DNA from: Euonymus europaeus
Taxonomy: Eukaryota; Streptophyta; Magnoliopsida; Celastrales; Celastraceae
Assembly (NCBI GenBank): GCA_963580455.1
Contig: OY756960.1
Span: 5,642,001 to 5,706,000, forward strand
Direction of reading: 5' to 3'
DNA length: 64,000 nucleotides
In this document: positions 35,530 through 47,421 of the stretch, in pieces
Numbering within the stretch: position 1 is the first letter of the stretch
Layout of the letters: each line of letters starts with the position of its first letter
Position numbers and translations under genes: made by a program
The notes under the pieces: generated by a model
Database searches by the model: none
What the model was told of the DNA's origin: nothing
The model's input: the letters and a program-made list of their open reading frames with translations, nothing else

Positions 35530-38500
35530 ATGGCGGGTAATGAGGTTTCAAGGTATGCCCATAGCCCTGTGCATAAGGCTATTGCAATGAGAGATTATGC
35601 TGGTCTCAGGAGGATACTGGCTGGTCTACCCCAGCTTTGTGACCCTGCTGAAATTCATACTGAAGCGGCTTCACTGGCCGAGGAGGAGAAGGCTGATGCA
35701 ATCGCCACTGTCATTGATAGGCGTGATGTCCCAAATCGTGACACCCCTCTCCACTTGGCTGTCAAACTTGGCGACGAGACTTCCACTGAAGTGCTTATGG
35801 TTGCGGGTGCGGATTGGAGCTTGCAAAATGAGCATGGATGGAGTGCACTCCAAGAAGCAATTTGCAATAGAGAAGAAAGAATTGCCATGATCATAGTTAG
35901 ACGTTACCAGCCTTTGGCATGGGCAAAATGGTGTAGAAGATTACCTCGCTTGGTGGCGACCATGCAGAGGATGAGGGACTTCTACATGGAAATCACATTC
36001 AATTTTGAGAGTTCTGTAATACCATTCATTTCCAGGATTGCCCCCTCAGATACTTACAAAATATGGAAGAGGCGTGCAAATTTAAGGGCAGATATGACTC
36101 TGGCTGGTTTTGATGGGTTTAAAATTCAGCGTTCAGATCAAAGCGTACTTTTCCTTGGTGATGGGTCTGAGGATGGCAAGCTCCCTCCTGGATCACTCTG
36201 CATGATCTCGCACAAGGATAAAGAGATTATGAATGCTTTGGATGGTGCTGGTTCTCAGGCTTCTGAAGAAGAGGTTCGACAAGAAGTGGCTGCAATGTCT
36301 CAGACTAATATATTCAGACCTGGTATTGATGTGACTCAAGCAGTTCTTTTGCCCCAGTTGACTTGGAGGCGACTGGAGAAAACAGAAATGGTAGGACCAT
36401 GGAGAGCTAAGGCATATGATATGCACAATGTGATTGTTAGCATCAAATCCAGGAGGGTCCCAGGAGCAATGACAGATGATGAGTTATTTTCATCTTGCAA
36501 TGAAAATGAAACAGCAGAGAGTGAGGGTTTCAATGACGTTTTGACAGAAGAGGAGAGAAGGCAACTTGAAGTTGCGCTGAAATTAGATTCATCTGATGAA
36601 AATGCTGACGGGATTATTCCGCATCGCCACAGTTACTATGATCACAGGGAGATTCCTTTAGAAGATGCAAATGGAGTTAGAAATGAGGAGAGTAGGAATG
36701 AAAAGAAAGGATGGTTTGGGGGATGGAGGAAACGGGATCCAAAAGTTGAAGAGTGGAAAAAGGGTGGCCCTCCAAGAAGTTCTGAATGCGCAGATGAGGG
36801 GGTTGATATACTAAGGGAATCTCCATCTAGTAGTCAGACCAAACTGGGACGACATTCTGTGGAGCTTGTGACGAGGGATGAGCATCGGAAAGGGAGGGAA
36901 ACCAAAGCATCCATGCCCTCAAGTTCTACTTGTGGAAGTCGGAGGAAAGAAGGAAGCCGTGATAATGAGTATAAGAAAGGATTGCGGCCTATTCTATGGC
37001 TTTCCCCACACTTTCCCTTGCAAACTGAAGAGCTCCTCCCTTTGCTTGATATACTTGCAAATAAGGTTAAGGCAATTCGTCGCTTAAGAGAGCTGCTCAC
37101 AACAAAACTTCCTGTGGGAACTTTCCCAGTCAAGGTATGGGTTTTCCTTGATCTGCACACTTAATATTTTATCATAGGACTCATTTTCTTGACTAGTGTT
37201 CTAGGTGATATTATATTTATTATTCATCTTTGATGTGAAATATAAACATTTCCACTATTTCTGCCTTTTATCAAAGTGCATATCATGATAATATTTACTT
37301 GTGCTTTACCTTGCCTCTTTCTAAGCTGTGGTGAGACATTCTCTCTGAATGCTGCAAAGTTAGGGAGGGATAGCAGTTGCAAATTTTGCTGTGATTCTTC
37401 ATTTAAACTTGTTCTGGCAGTTAGGTTTTGAACATCCCCAAAAATTGTTTTTGTGATGTTTGCATATTGTTTGAACTTTTATACAATGATGCTATTGTTT
37501 GAGTTTTTTTTCTTTTTCTTCCATAGAACACATTCTGTCAGATCAAGAGTTTTGAATCTGTTGTGGGTGCAATTGGATTTACTCAAATCTGAGTGTGGGC
37601 TTTTGGCCTGTACTTATTTAATCCTGATGATTCCCTCGCTTTGGCGTGCTCATTGTATTCAAATATTCAATTATTATTTTTTTGGTAGAATTCCTATTCA
37701 AATCTAGGATATGGAGTGTCACCTTGGAATGCTCTGCTATTCTATTCCAGCAATAACTTTCATGAAAATTAAGGAATATGGAAGAAAAAAAAGTGTCACC
37801 TTGAATTGCTCTGCAATTCTATTCCAGCAATAACTTTCATGAAAATTAGGGAATATGGAAGAAAAAAACACACACTTAATGTTTCAACTTTCAAGTTATA
37901 GAATAAACAGAAGGTGATCCATTACAGCACCAACGAACCATAATTAGCTTCCTTTACTGAAGTTTTAGTAGAATACAACAAAGAGCGGTCAACCAAATGA
38001 GCAAAGAATGACTCAGGAGGGTAGGATCCTACAGATGGTATTTTAAGGCAAAACATAAATTTGATGCATCATGCATCGCAAAGCACAAAATATGAAGATT
38101 TAACACCGGATAGATTCTTCAGTGGGATGAAAACACATAGTATCCCGTGGTGTTGATTCTTTGCTCTTGTATAAAATGCAAAAGGATAATGCTTGACACC
38201 CCCAAAATGTATCCGCCATTTGACCCAATTTAATGTGGAGTATTGGATGTAAGGTGGCCCCTTTATGTGTGTTTATAATGTTATTTCACATGCCATATAG
38301 ATTTTGGGTTAAAATGGGGGTGATTATTTTGGGTGGATGTAGGCTAATGTCAATGCAAAAAAAAGACCATTCGTTGCGTTCACAACTTATTCCCGGGAAT
38401 ATGCTAGTAAGGAATCCTTAGATTGGGGTTAACTTACCATGTACATATTGAGGCTTATTCCCATTCCTTCTACTTTCTTTTAAAGGATTTTTTTTTTTTT

Positions 38501-40599
38501 TGAGGGAAGGGGAAACTGCTCTTTCTGATATGATAATTCTTCATGGCAACTGGAAAGTGGTTTTTTCCGCTCTCTGAAGGATATTTAATGGAGAAATTTG
38601 TTCATCATCTTTCTTTACAAAGGAATGAATCGCTTTTTTATTTTATCACGTTAAATGAATGTAGGGTAGCAGCTTTAATGCTTGTTTTGAAGGTTTTGTG
38701 AATTAGTTTGGATTTAAAGGTCACAAGATGCTTAGTGATTTAGTGTTTCAATTGGTCTCATTGGCTCCTGTTATAAGACTGGAATTGGGAATATTGATAC
38801 TTTGCTTAGGGTGGGCATATATTGAACTTACAATATTGTTTTTGGGGCATCACAAATTTTGGTTGCTCGGGTTGAGTTGAGGTTGCACTATGTTTGGTAT
38901 TTCAGTGATAGTTTTAGGATTGGAGTAGAGTTTTTGGTGGAATGTAATTAACTATGAATGCAGATTGAAGAATTAGAAAAAGCGAAGAAGGTGAGTGTAG
39001 GAGTAAAAACGAGTAAAAACTTGGTTTCCTGGACATGACATCCAATATTCCAACATACGAGTTGACCCACTAGACCAAACACAAGGTGACAATCATGTCA
39101 CGTGATGGAATCGTGAGTGGATTCATAGTTTCTTAAGGAAACTACTTAAACTTGCTTTTGATGCATTTAAGCTGAGCTATTATGTTTTTTGATCAAAAGG
39201 TCTATATTTAGTCTTCCCCAGTGATGAACTTGACTTAACCGAGGACTAGGAGTAGTACTATATTAATTTATTAATTATCGTCCTGAATGTGCTGATGATT
39301 GCATAGGATTGTAGCTTGGGAACTACCCCATAGTCTTCTCAATTCTGTCTTTCTTGATGTACAACTAGTCTGCCATTCCTTACAAAAGATGTGATCTGGT
39401 CTCGATCATGTGGCGTGTTCCATGAGTGGACTCGTAGTTTCCTAAAGGGAACTTCTTAATCTTGGTGCCTTTGATGCATGCAACTTATTTCTTTGATCAA
39501 TTAGTGACAGGTAGTCTTCCCCTGCAGCTATACTTGGATTTAACGGATATAATGGTTTGCGGGTGATTGTGAATATTCGGGGTTAACCATGCTAGGATGT
39601 GTTGAACTAGCTGAACCATGTAGTGGTTCCATGTTTTTGAGGAAAAATAAGTGGATATGTTTGTTAGACTGGCATAACTAATAAGCACCTTCTATTCAGT
39701 CTGGATATACCAAAGAGGCAACAAAATCATCATCATTGCCAACAATGGCTGCAAGTTTTAGTGGTACACTGCACACATTCTATCTTCCCCGGCCTTGCGG
39801 CTTTGATTCCCCCTCCCCACCCTTCCCAATTACTGGCTGTACCCACACACAAAAAGTCATCGTCATATGCTCATAGCTATGAGTAGGGTTCTGTTGATGT
39901 TAGTAAAATTTGTTTCTCAACGACATATTTGATGCACTCTCTTGGTGGTTTTCTTTAACAGCTCATGCCTGCAAGTTTTAGTGGTACACTGCACAAATTC
40001 TATCTCCCCCGGCCTTACGGCTTTGATTCCCCCCTCTCCGCCCTTCCCAACTATTGGCCGTACCCACACACAAAAAGTCATTGTCATATGCTCATTAGCT
40101 ATAAGGAGGGTTCTGTTGTGTTAGTAAAGTTTGTCTCTCAATGACGTATCTGATGCACTCTCTTGGTGGTTTTCTTTAACAGCTCATTTTGTTTTCAAGC
40201 TATTTCTCTCTTCTTATGTCTTTTTTTCTTCTTCTTCTTCTTCTTCATGTTTTTATCCAGGTTGCTATCCCAGTGGTTCCCACCATCAGAGTACTGGTTA
40301 CATTTACGAAGTTTGAAGAACTGCAGCCAGTGGATGAATTTAGTACGCCTCCGTCAAGCCCTACTGCTGTTGGTCGAGAGAGCCATGCAGTCACACAATC
40401 ATCCTCTAGTTCGTCATGGTTTCAGTGGATAAGGGCCCCGTACCACCGGCCTAGCTCATCCGGTATTGGTTCGAGCAGTATGATAGAAAGTATTGAAGAC
40501 CCATTTGCAATTCCTGCGGATTATACTTGGGTTACAGCTGAAGCAAAGAAAAAGAAGATGCAGGAGAAGAACAAGTCTAGGAAAGCAAAAAAGTCATAA
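35530..40599 (+). CDS. Ankyrin-repeat / GPCR-chaperone protein, ANKRD13-like
   Basis: The one intact host gene. Exon 1 is 35530-37134 (535 codons, phase 0) and exon 2 is 40261-40599 ending in TAA, giving 647 residues. The donor is GTCAAG|GTATGG; the acceptor is TTTTTATCCAG|GTTGC after a (TTC)n pyrimidine tract. Without the splice, exon 1 would run into the intron and stop at 37164. Domains: ankyrin-type repeats at about 12-33, 69-101 and 102-125 (TPLHLAVKLGD, GWSALQEA). A long GPCR-chaperone domain follows (about 130-535), with conserved-looking segments FNFESSVIPFISRIAPSDTY, YKIWKRRANLRADMTLAGFD, and near its end RPILWLSPHFPLQTEELLPL and LPVGTFPVK|VAIPVVPTIR. Residues 339-356 (TEEERRQLEVALKLDSSD) resemble a degenerate ubiquitin-interacting motif. 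The tail is Ser-rich and then Lys-rich. In animals ANKRD13 proteins bind ubiquitinated membrane cargo on endosomes; the plant role is not settled, so vesicle or ER quality-control work is an inference. The ATG is the first in frame after the leader acceptor. Confidence 0.93.
37717..37868. repeat. Tandem duplication, ~77-bp unit, in intron
   Basis: The stretch GTGTCACCTTGGAATGCTCT through GGAATATGGAAGAAAAAAA occurs twice head to tail with only a few differences, so the duplication is recent. Confidence 0.88.
39080..39550. repeat. Diverged direct duplication in intron, ~310-bp spacing
   Basis: Two copies of about 165 bp share GAGTGGA(T/C)TC(A/G)TAGTTTC, CTTTGATGCAT, TTTGATCAA and TAGTCTTCCCC (near 39113-39225 and 39423-39524). 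Confidence 0.7.
39746..40187. repeat. Tandem 221-bp duplication including a splice-acceptor-like end
   Basis: Unit 1 (39746-39966) and unit 2 (39967-40187) are highly similar. Both start near TGCAAGTTTTAGTGGTACAC and end GGTGGTTTTCTTTAACAGCTCAT. The end of each unit reads like a 3' splice site (TTTTCTTTAACAG). The second copy lies about 80 bp upstream of the real acceptor at 40260. Confidence 0.9.
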
Positions 40600-40960
40600 C
40601 CAATGTAGTAAGGTTTGGTAGAAAACATGAGATATAAATGTTTTAGATTCTCATCAGGCTCCAAATAGGGATTAGTATTTCGATTATCCATGAACTTTTG
40701 ATACTGTAAGGGGAAAATAGAGAGGGGAGGGGGAAAATATTGTGCATCATTGTGGGAATGAAAACAAGTGTTGAAAAGAAAGTTGTTAATTCTTACAACA
40801 ATCGATTGGATTTTGTTGGATGTTTCTGCGTAATTTGGATTACTCAAATATTCTATTCTTAAGCTGATACTGTAGTGGTTGGTGAAACAAGGTGGTGCAA
40901 TTTTTCTATACTTTCTGTCCCAGTGTGAAATTAGAAGTAGAAGTAGAGAGGATGATTTAG
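40600..40960 (+). other. Probable 3' UTR of the ANKRD13-like gene
   Basis: Follows the TAA and has no coding potential. A classic AATAAA signal is not obvious, so the polyadenylation site is unknown. Confidence 0.5.
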
Positions 40961-41720
40961 AGCATTGACATCAATTTCTCAGATTTCTTAAAATACAAAC
41001 AAAAGACATTTAAAAAAAAAAACAAATGAGAAACCCTCTCTCTCCTCTCTCCTCTCTCTTTCCTTCTTCTGATCTTCTCCTTCATTCTTTAATTAGAGAA
41101 CTTCCAGGCATGGAAAGGAAGGGAAGCTAGGTCCTTAAATGCTTGAACAAATCAAACTATTCAATTAAAAGAACTAACAGCAGCAGTGGAAAGACATAGG
41201 ATAATCCCTTGGTTGAGGCACTCTCAGATGGGCTTCTCCCCTAGCTTGAGGAAGAAAGAAGTTGATGGTGGGTTAAGGAAGATTGGAGCTCGAAGGTGGG
41301 GGCAGATCGGTAAACCCATTTGGTGAACCATTTGATGGAAGCTTGGTATACCCATTTGGTGACAGATCAGTAAAGAGAAGCTCAAAAAACCCATTTGATG
41401 AAGCAGAGCTACGTGAAGAAGAAGAAGAAGAAGAGACGGTGGGAGCTACGTGAAGAATAAGAAGGAGGAGAAGGAGAAGGAGAAGGGGGAACTCAAGATG
41501 GAGAGATGATTCTGGTCACCGTTGGAGGCGGAATTGTTACCGTGGCCCGCGAAGAGAGAGGAGATGTTGAGAATGGAGAGTGACAGGAGAACAGAGAAGG
41601 TACGAAATTTTTTTTTTATTTTAGAAAAGAGTGTCATAGCTTTCACCGTCCGATTAATCCGACGGTGAAAAGCAGGATCTCGCATGAACCAAATTTATGC
41701 AGGATCCCCCAGGTGAAAAT
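40961..41720. other. Low-complexity region with perfect 10-bp hairpin
   Basis: Holds CT-rich (41036-41062) and GAA-rich (41418-41490) stretches. TTTCACCGTC (41641-41650) and its exact reverse complement (41661-41670) are separated by 10 bp. It may be a decayed transposon, but no terminal repeats or target duplication were found. Confidence 0.4.
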
Positions 41721-41814
41721 GACTGTATATATTTATATATATGTTGTAAAGCTAGGAATTTGAAAGTTCGGTGTACCTCACCAGGAGGAGACAATTGTGA
41801 AAAATAAAAACAAA

Positions 41815-42660
41815 TAAGAACACAACAATTTTAGTAAGGAAACCTGACTAAAAAAAATATCGAGTGTATGAGTGTCCAACCTTGCGAAACAATTCACTAA
41901 AAACGAATCAAGATTACAACCCTATCTTTTAATCTAAAAACATCGCTCGTACCTCCCATTCAGTGTATGTTTTGAATCTTTACTCAACCCAACATGTAAG
42001 AGTTTGCTTTTGGTACCTCCAAAAGACTTCACCTCAATGAACAACGTATCAACTCTTTCTCCACGAACAATACAGTTGAACTTCTTTGAAAAGTCACCAA
42101 CACGAACAAAAATTCCTCACTACAATTCTCTCTTCACTAAAACACTCAAGATCTCACATAAGAAAGATATAAAACTATGAGATAATTAAAACAAAATGAA
42201 GCATGAATATATGGCCTATATTCGGTAACCCCATCACTTGATGCTCATGTCTCTTATATATCTCCATCTAACCTCTTGATAAACGACTCTATTTGGTGAT
42301 AAGAATTTAACATTACTCCTGTAAAATAATAGATGATAAAGCAAAACGAAACTAAACCACTTAAAAGATATTGATCAAGTCTATAACCACTACATACATG
42401 GCACAATGTTTTCACGGCATTATCATTAAAGTATTATGATATTATCATTGAAATCATGACACTATCATTAAAACAAAACACGTGCAATACACATGTGATA
42501 TATATCCATGCAAAAATGATACTTATCCATGCAAAGTCCACTTTAACTACGTAAAAAGCACATGCACTAAACCATATATGCAATAATAAGTCCAAGTTAA
42601 ACTATGCAATTACCTGAGTAACATCACACAATTGTCACAAATAAACCAACAGAATAAAGT
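41815..42660. repeat. Dispersed repeat pair, copy 1
   Basis: Diverged direct repeat of 44110-45000. Shared landmarks in order: AAGGAAACC, GAGTCTATGAGTG/GAGTGTATGAGTG, AACAATTCACTAA/AACAATCCACTAA, GTTTTGAATC-type, TTTTGG(T/C)A(C/T)CTC, and finally CACACAATTGTCA. Probably LTR or other retroelement debris; no coding region is seen. Confidence 0.6.
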
Positions 42661-43400
42661 ATTCCCAAAATTAAGATTAAGAAAATTTGTATTTAAGAAT
42701 CATAGTTGGAGAAAAAGTTTGCAAGAGAGAAATTAGAAAAGTGAGAGAATGTTTTTTTTTTCTTGATGTGTATTTTCATTTCACTAAACTTCTCTTTATA
42801 TAATATTAGTATACAACAACCAAATTAATGATTTAACCAATTCTTAAGTAGTCTCCTTAAATTACAAATGATATAGGTTTAACTACCTCATAAGTAGCTT
42901 CCAAATACGCTAATAAAATGCTCTTAATTAACCTCCAAATTGACTAATAAAGTGGGCATTCACTAATCAATATTAATATCATAATAATATATATTATTTA
43001 ATTAATAGAAATTAATGTTATCAGTTATTGAGGGTCCCACATGTTTTTCATGGTGATTCAACTTGAAATCCATTATCCAGTAAACCTCTTTATATAAGAA
43101 TAACCTCCATGTAATCATAAAAAAAGTTGGATCCCAACTTGGACTATTAAGTTGTAACTACACCTCTATTAAGTTATAACCTTCTTATAGAAATAAAATT
43201 AGTTTGGTTCCATCAGTATGACTATATAGATATTTTACTGTAAAAGCTTTAGATTTAAGATTTAAAAGGAACAGAGTCTTTAGTTGGATTAAATGTTTTT
43301 TTTAGTATCTTTTTGAGATTTTTTTGTGTTTCAACAATATAGTTAGTAAATGTTTAATGGAAATAATGTGGAAAATAAACACCATGATTTAACGAGTTGG
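42661..43400. other. AT-rich intergenic, no gene
   Basis: Contains TATA-like CTTTATATAA words and AACCTCT...TATAA repeats (43084-43190) of the sort found in old MITEs. No supported gene. Confidence 0.35.
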
Positions 43401-43407
43401 AAAAGTT

Positions 43408-44106
43408 TTGATATGGCCCCTATAATTTAGTGAAAGTATCGATTTACCACTTGTACTTCAACTCATATCAAATTAACCCTTAAACTTTCATTATGGTATT
43501 ATGTTACCCATCCGTTATATTTTATGTTTGTTTTTTATGACATGGCAGAACATTTTTGTTAATGTGTATAATATTTGGGTAAAAGTGAAAATAAAACTAT
43601 AAATAAAAATTTTAGGAATACCCTCTCCCTCACCCAATCTCTCACACGACATACATAACAGTCAGGTTGTATTTTCATCTTTCGAACACTTTTTGCGTCA
43701 TTGTAACCATCAAATCGAAGCTTGGACTTACAAGAGAAAAACTCAACCAACTCCAAAATATTTCGTTAACCATAGTCACCAAAATCACACCTAGAAGGCC
43801 ATGGCTACCAAAACTTTACGACCTTGATCTGACCAATTCTGGCCACCAATATTGAAATAGAAACCACTGTTGAGGTCACCATAGTGAAGGGCTACCTAAC
43901 CCAACTATTTTTTAGCTGCAACAACCACTGGAAGCCTCTAATTTGATAGTGACCCATTTGGAGGGCCACATAAGTAGAAAATGACGACAAAATTGAATAG
44001 AGGGCGAACAACCAACAAAAATTCAAGTTCAAGGGTTAATTTGATTCGAAATAGAGTTTATGGGCCAACTTGATATTTTTGGGAAAGTACAAGGGCTATT
44101 TTAATT
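43408..44106. mobile_element. Non-autonomous element with ~80-bp diverged inverted ends
   Basis: The left end (43408-43490) and right end (44021-44106, reversed) share ATRGCCC near the outside and ATCAAATTAACCCTT(A/G)AACTT at the inner side. The ~700-bp element has no transposase. An ORF on minus (43559-43756) has no family support. Type unknown; no target duplication was identified. Confidence 0.55.
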
Positions 44107-44109
44107 CTT

Positions 44110-45000
44110 CTCCCTTTAACAAGGAAACCCTAATTCGGAAAAAAAAATCTTGAGTCTATGAGTGACTAATCTTTCAAAACAATCCACTAATTCTAATCAA
44201 TATTACAAACTTATCTTAGCCTAAAGATATCCGTTGTACATCAATTATTTCAGCGTCTGTTTTGAATTGGATCAACACACAGATGATGATCCGTGCTTTT
44301 GGCATCTCTAAAAGTTTTCAAGCCTGTAGTAACAATCCAAGTAACCATGATGTAGTCTACCTCAACGTGCAGATTATCCTTATTCTCTAAGTGGATCAAC
44401 CATGGGAAAGATGATGAACATGCGCTCACACAAAACTCTCTCTCACAATCAAAATACACATAAATGCTCACTCATTAAACTCAGTTGAGATGGAAACAAC
44501 AAAATATGAACCTCAACACAAATACTCTTGATTTTTCACTCAAAGCTTCATTGATCTCCATGTCCCAGTTGTGGGCTTTATATAGAAGTCTAGGAAATTC
44601 AAGATATGAACTAAGACTTATCTCCTATAGAGATAAAGGATTTATCAAGATAAGATCTTGTTAGTAAACATATCTAGATAAGAAAAATGTAGTTTAATCC
44701 AATAAAGAGATATTGATTATACCAAATACCTAGAGTTTTATCCAAGTAAATCATCAAGAGGTTTATCTTAATAACAACTTCTAAATATAACTTATTTAGA
44801 GCAGTCCTCACACAACTACAATTATTCAAAACAAAGTTCTATTAAAAGTCAAATACACACATCAACAATTACTCATAATAAAGTCGTATGAAAAGTCAAA
44901 CACATGTGACAATCATATATGACTACAATTATGCATAACTAATCTTATTAAAAGTCAAACATGTGCATTTAATTATCACACAATTGTCATAAATATCTAT
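44110..45000. repeat. Dispersed repeat pair, copy 2
   Basis: Counterpart of 41815-42660. Its last part has three ~60-bp imperfect tandem repeats (44830-44980) around TTAAAAGTCAAACA. Confidence 0.58.
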
Positions 45001-45766
45001 CTATCTATTTCAATACCTAAAAACGGAAATTGAGACCATGTAATACAAGATTTTGCTGAAGTCACATCAACATTTTTTAATCTAACCTGAAAATGTAAAA
45101 TGAATAATTTCTTCATTATTCGTCTAACAAATTAAAAGCAACTTATGTGTGAACGTCTCCTATTCTCTTACGTCTCAATGATTCACTTATCCTTCATTGT
45201 AAGACTCTACTTATTTTCTAAATCTAGAATCTATACGAATGTTTCACTCCATCCTTCACACAACTCTCTCTTGCCAAACCTATCACTGCAATAAATTGTG
45301 ATTCATTTTTTTCCATTTCAATGGTTTCTTTCTACGATATTTGGATTTCTTCCCTCACTTTCTCAAATACATATGCCTTTGATTCTCTGTTTTTATTTTC
45401 TCCCAGCTCCTAATTATCGTTTATTTAAGCACCTTTTACGAGTCGATTTGAATGCCTACTTTTGGGGATATACTGCATTTTGAAAGACTCTATTTCGGAT
45501 GCTCCGTAAAATCTATAGGAGTTTAAATCTCCTTATTATGTGTTAGGCTCGTTCATAATGTTATGTTATTTTCTTGTTTAAGTCTTATTTCCTTGTTTCC
45601 TGTTTTGCCATCAGTGTTATTTAGGGTATAAGAATCGTTGGCTTATGTATCTATGAAGAAAATATTGTGATTGGCATCTTGGAGGTAGATCCCCTCGAAA
45701 GTTGTCATTTTCTTCTTCTATATTCTTATCCTAAATTCTGCACATTGATCCCTGAACCCTATTAGT
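45001..45766 (+). other. Upstream of a gypsy primer site; probably includes LTR end
   Basis: The last ~260 bp before the primer site (GTTATTTAGGGTATAAG to CCCTGAACCCTATTAG) resemble the R/U5 end of a gypsy LTR. No partner LTR was found downstream. The rest is AT-rich, with no supported gene. Confidence 0.4.
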
Positions 45767-45779
45767 TGGTATCGGAGGC
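45767..45779 (+). promoter_or_regulatory. Primer binding site, initiator tRNA-Met type
   Basis: TGGTATCGGAGGC is close to the common TGGTATCAGAGC site and lies 78 bp upstream of a gag ATG. Confidence 0.6.
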
Positions 45780-45856
45780 GTGATCTACCACTTTCATGCC
45801 CTTAACTCGCACCCAGAAAAAACCAACTCAGTATTCTCGAACTACATGTTCCCGCC

Positions 45857-47240
45857 ATGGCTTTCAGCGACACTACTTTGCAAGCTGACTCCGAGTTGGA
45901 GGTGAAGCTCGTCTCACACCTTGATAGCAAGTTTGACCAGTTGCATAAACTATTATAAACAACGATCTCTTAGGCTTTAGGCGACCAGTCTGAGATTGCT
46001 GTAGATCATTGGTGCTTGGGTTTTGCTTTGTAACAATGACCAAACTGGAATTCCTTTCCCTAGATACCCATAGTGTTCGAAGGGTCTAGAATTTCCACGT
46101 TGGGAGGGGGCGACCCTAGTAGATGAATTTCACGAGCAGAGAAGTTTTTTCATTTCTATCGTACATTTGAGGTTTAGAAGGTTGAAGTTACTGTCATCAG
46201 TTTGGAGGGAAATGCTATTCAATGGTATGACTGGTTTGAATCTTGTCGGGGGCATTCCTACTTGGAGTGAGTTTGTCGATGGCTTGTTGGTATGATTTGG
46301 CCCTTCAGAGTATGAAAATATGGATGGGGAGTTAGCTAAGATCTAGCAAGTTACTAATGTGTTGGAATATCAAGGTTGGTTTGAGTGCCTCTCTTATCAC
46401 GCCTGAGATTGGATTGAGAAACAACTATTTGGGACTTTTGTTTTGGGCGTTGGGAAGGATATCCATTGTGAGCTAAAATCTTGCAAACCTCGTAACATGG
46501 CGGTTGTGATTTCCTATGCTTGACTCCATGAGGCATGTTTGAATGAAGAGCCTCGCCTCCCATTTAAACTAGGGGTAAACTACCTCCTAAGCCTATTTCC
46601 TTGGCCACCCCAGTTCTCAGATTGGAACCACTCGACGTCTCACACATGACCAAGTTAAGGAATGCATGAAGAAGGGTTTATGTTGACATTTTGATGAAAA
46701 ATGGCATCATAGGCATGTTTGCAAACAAAATTGCATTCTTATAAATGAACCAGTTGAATATGTTGATTTTCCCGCTAATGTTGAAGCTCCGAGCATTCTG
46801 GTAGATCAACCTGTCGCAGATCGTGAGGATGATAAAATGGATACTTTCACTATTTTAGTGCATGTCTTGGTTGGGCACACTACAGCAAGACTATGAGCAT
46901 CAGTGGATTTATTAAGTGTTAGAAGGTCACTAATCTGATCGATACCGGAAGCACCCACAATTATATGGATGATCGCATTGCAGGTAGACTTTCTTACCTA
47001 GTTGAATATTCTGATCGATTCGTTGTGAAGGTGGCTGATGGTCGCATATTAATTAGTGCTAGTAAGTGTTCTAATGTGCAGATAATGATGGAAGACCAAG
47101 AACTCATCATCAATATGTTTTTATTGCCTCTCGATGACTGTGACCTTTCGTTGTGCACATTAGGTGATATTACGTGGAATTTTTTGAAGTTGATTATGAC
47201 GTTTGTCTTGAAAATGGAGGAGATTGTTATCAAGGGTAGA
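45857..47240 (+). pseudogene. Ty3/gypsy gag-protease polyprotein remnant
   Basis: The gag opens MAFSDTTLQADSELEVKL, SHLDSKFDQL. The matrix/capsid-like part follows with WISRAEKFFHFYRTFE and KVEVTVISLEGNAIQWYDW, a later ELAKIQQVTNVLEYQGWFEC segment, and a knuckle-like HFDEKWHHRHVCKQ (46690). The protease part has VTNLIDTGSTHNYMDDRIAG (DTGS active-site motif, 46930-46990) and NMFLLPLDDCDLSL. This order (capsid, knuckle, retropepsin) is typical of plant Ty3/gypsy elements. Stops and frameshifts occur throughout gag; the protease region 46965-47230 is still open. RT, RNase H and integrase are not found downstream; an eIF4A fragment is there instead. Confidence 0.8.
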
Positions 47241-47421
47241 GGTGTCTATGTGAGAAAAGGAATCTCAGTGAAGCTAGATATCTTTATTGAGAAATGTTGC
47301 ATAAGGGTTTGCGTCCCGATGAAGTTATACATCCTTGATCAATGCTTACTATGCAGAAGAGGATTTGAAATAAGCTCGCATGAGAGAGGCAAAAAGGCTT
47401 TTGCTCAAATTATTCTATGAC

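Larger units (their letters stand above)
37135..40260 (+). other. Intron of the ANKRD13-like gene
   Basis: 3,126-bp phase-0 intron bounded by GT...AG. It carries three local duplications (37717-37868, 39080-39550 and 39746-40187) but no recognisable transposon protein. Short open frames inside it (for example 37453-37707) have no family support. Confidence 0.9.

Noticed and set aside
37135..37164. Exon 1 ending at the in-frame stop 37164 as a complete 544-residue protein
   Set aside because: A strong donor at 37135 and the family's continuing GPCR-chaperone end in exon 2 make the spliced 647-residue form far more likely.
40189..40599. A separate gene starting with a Phe/Ser-rich peptide at 40189
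   Set aside because: The first 72 nt are the intron's pyrimidine tract; the conserved coding part starts at the acceptor 40261 and continues exon 1 in phase.
45298..45483. 61-codon hydrophobic frame
   Set aside because: Aromatic- and Leu-rich composition reflects T-rich DNA; no homologous pattern.
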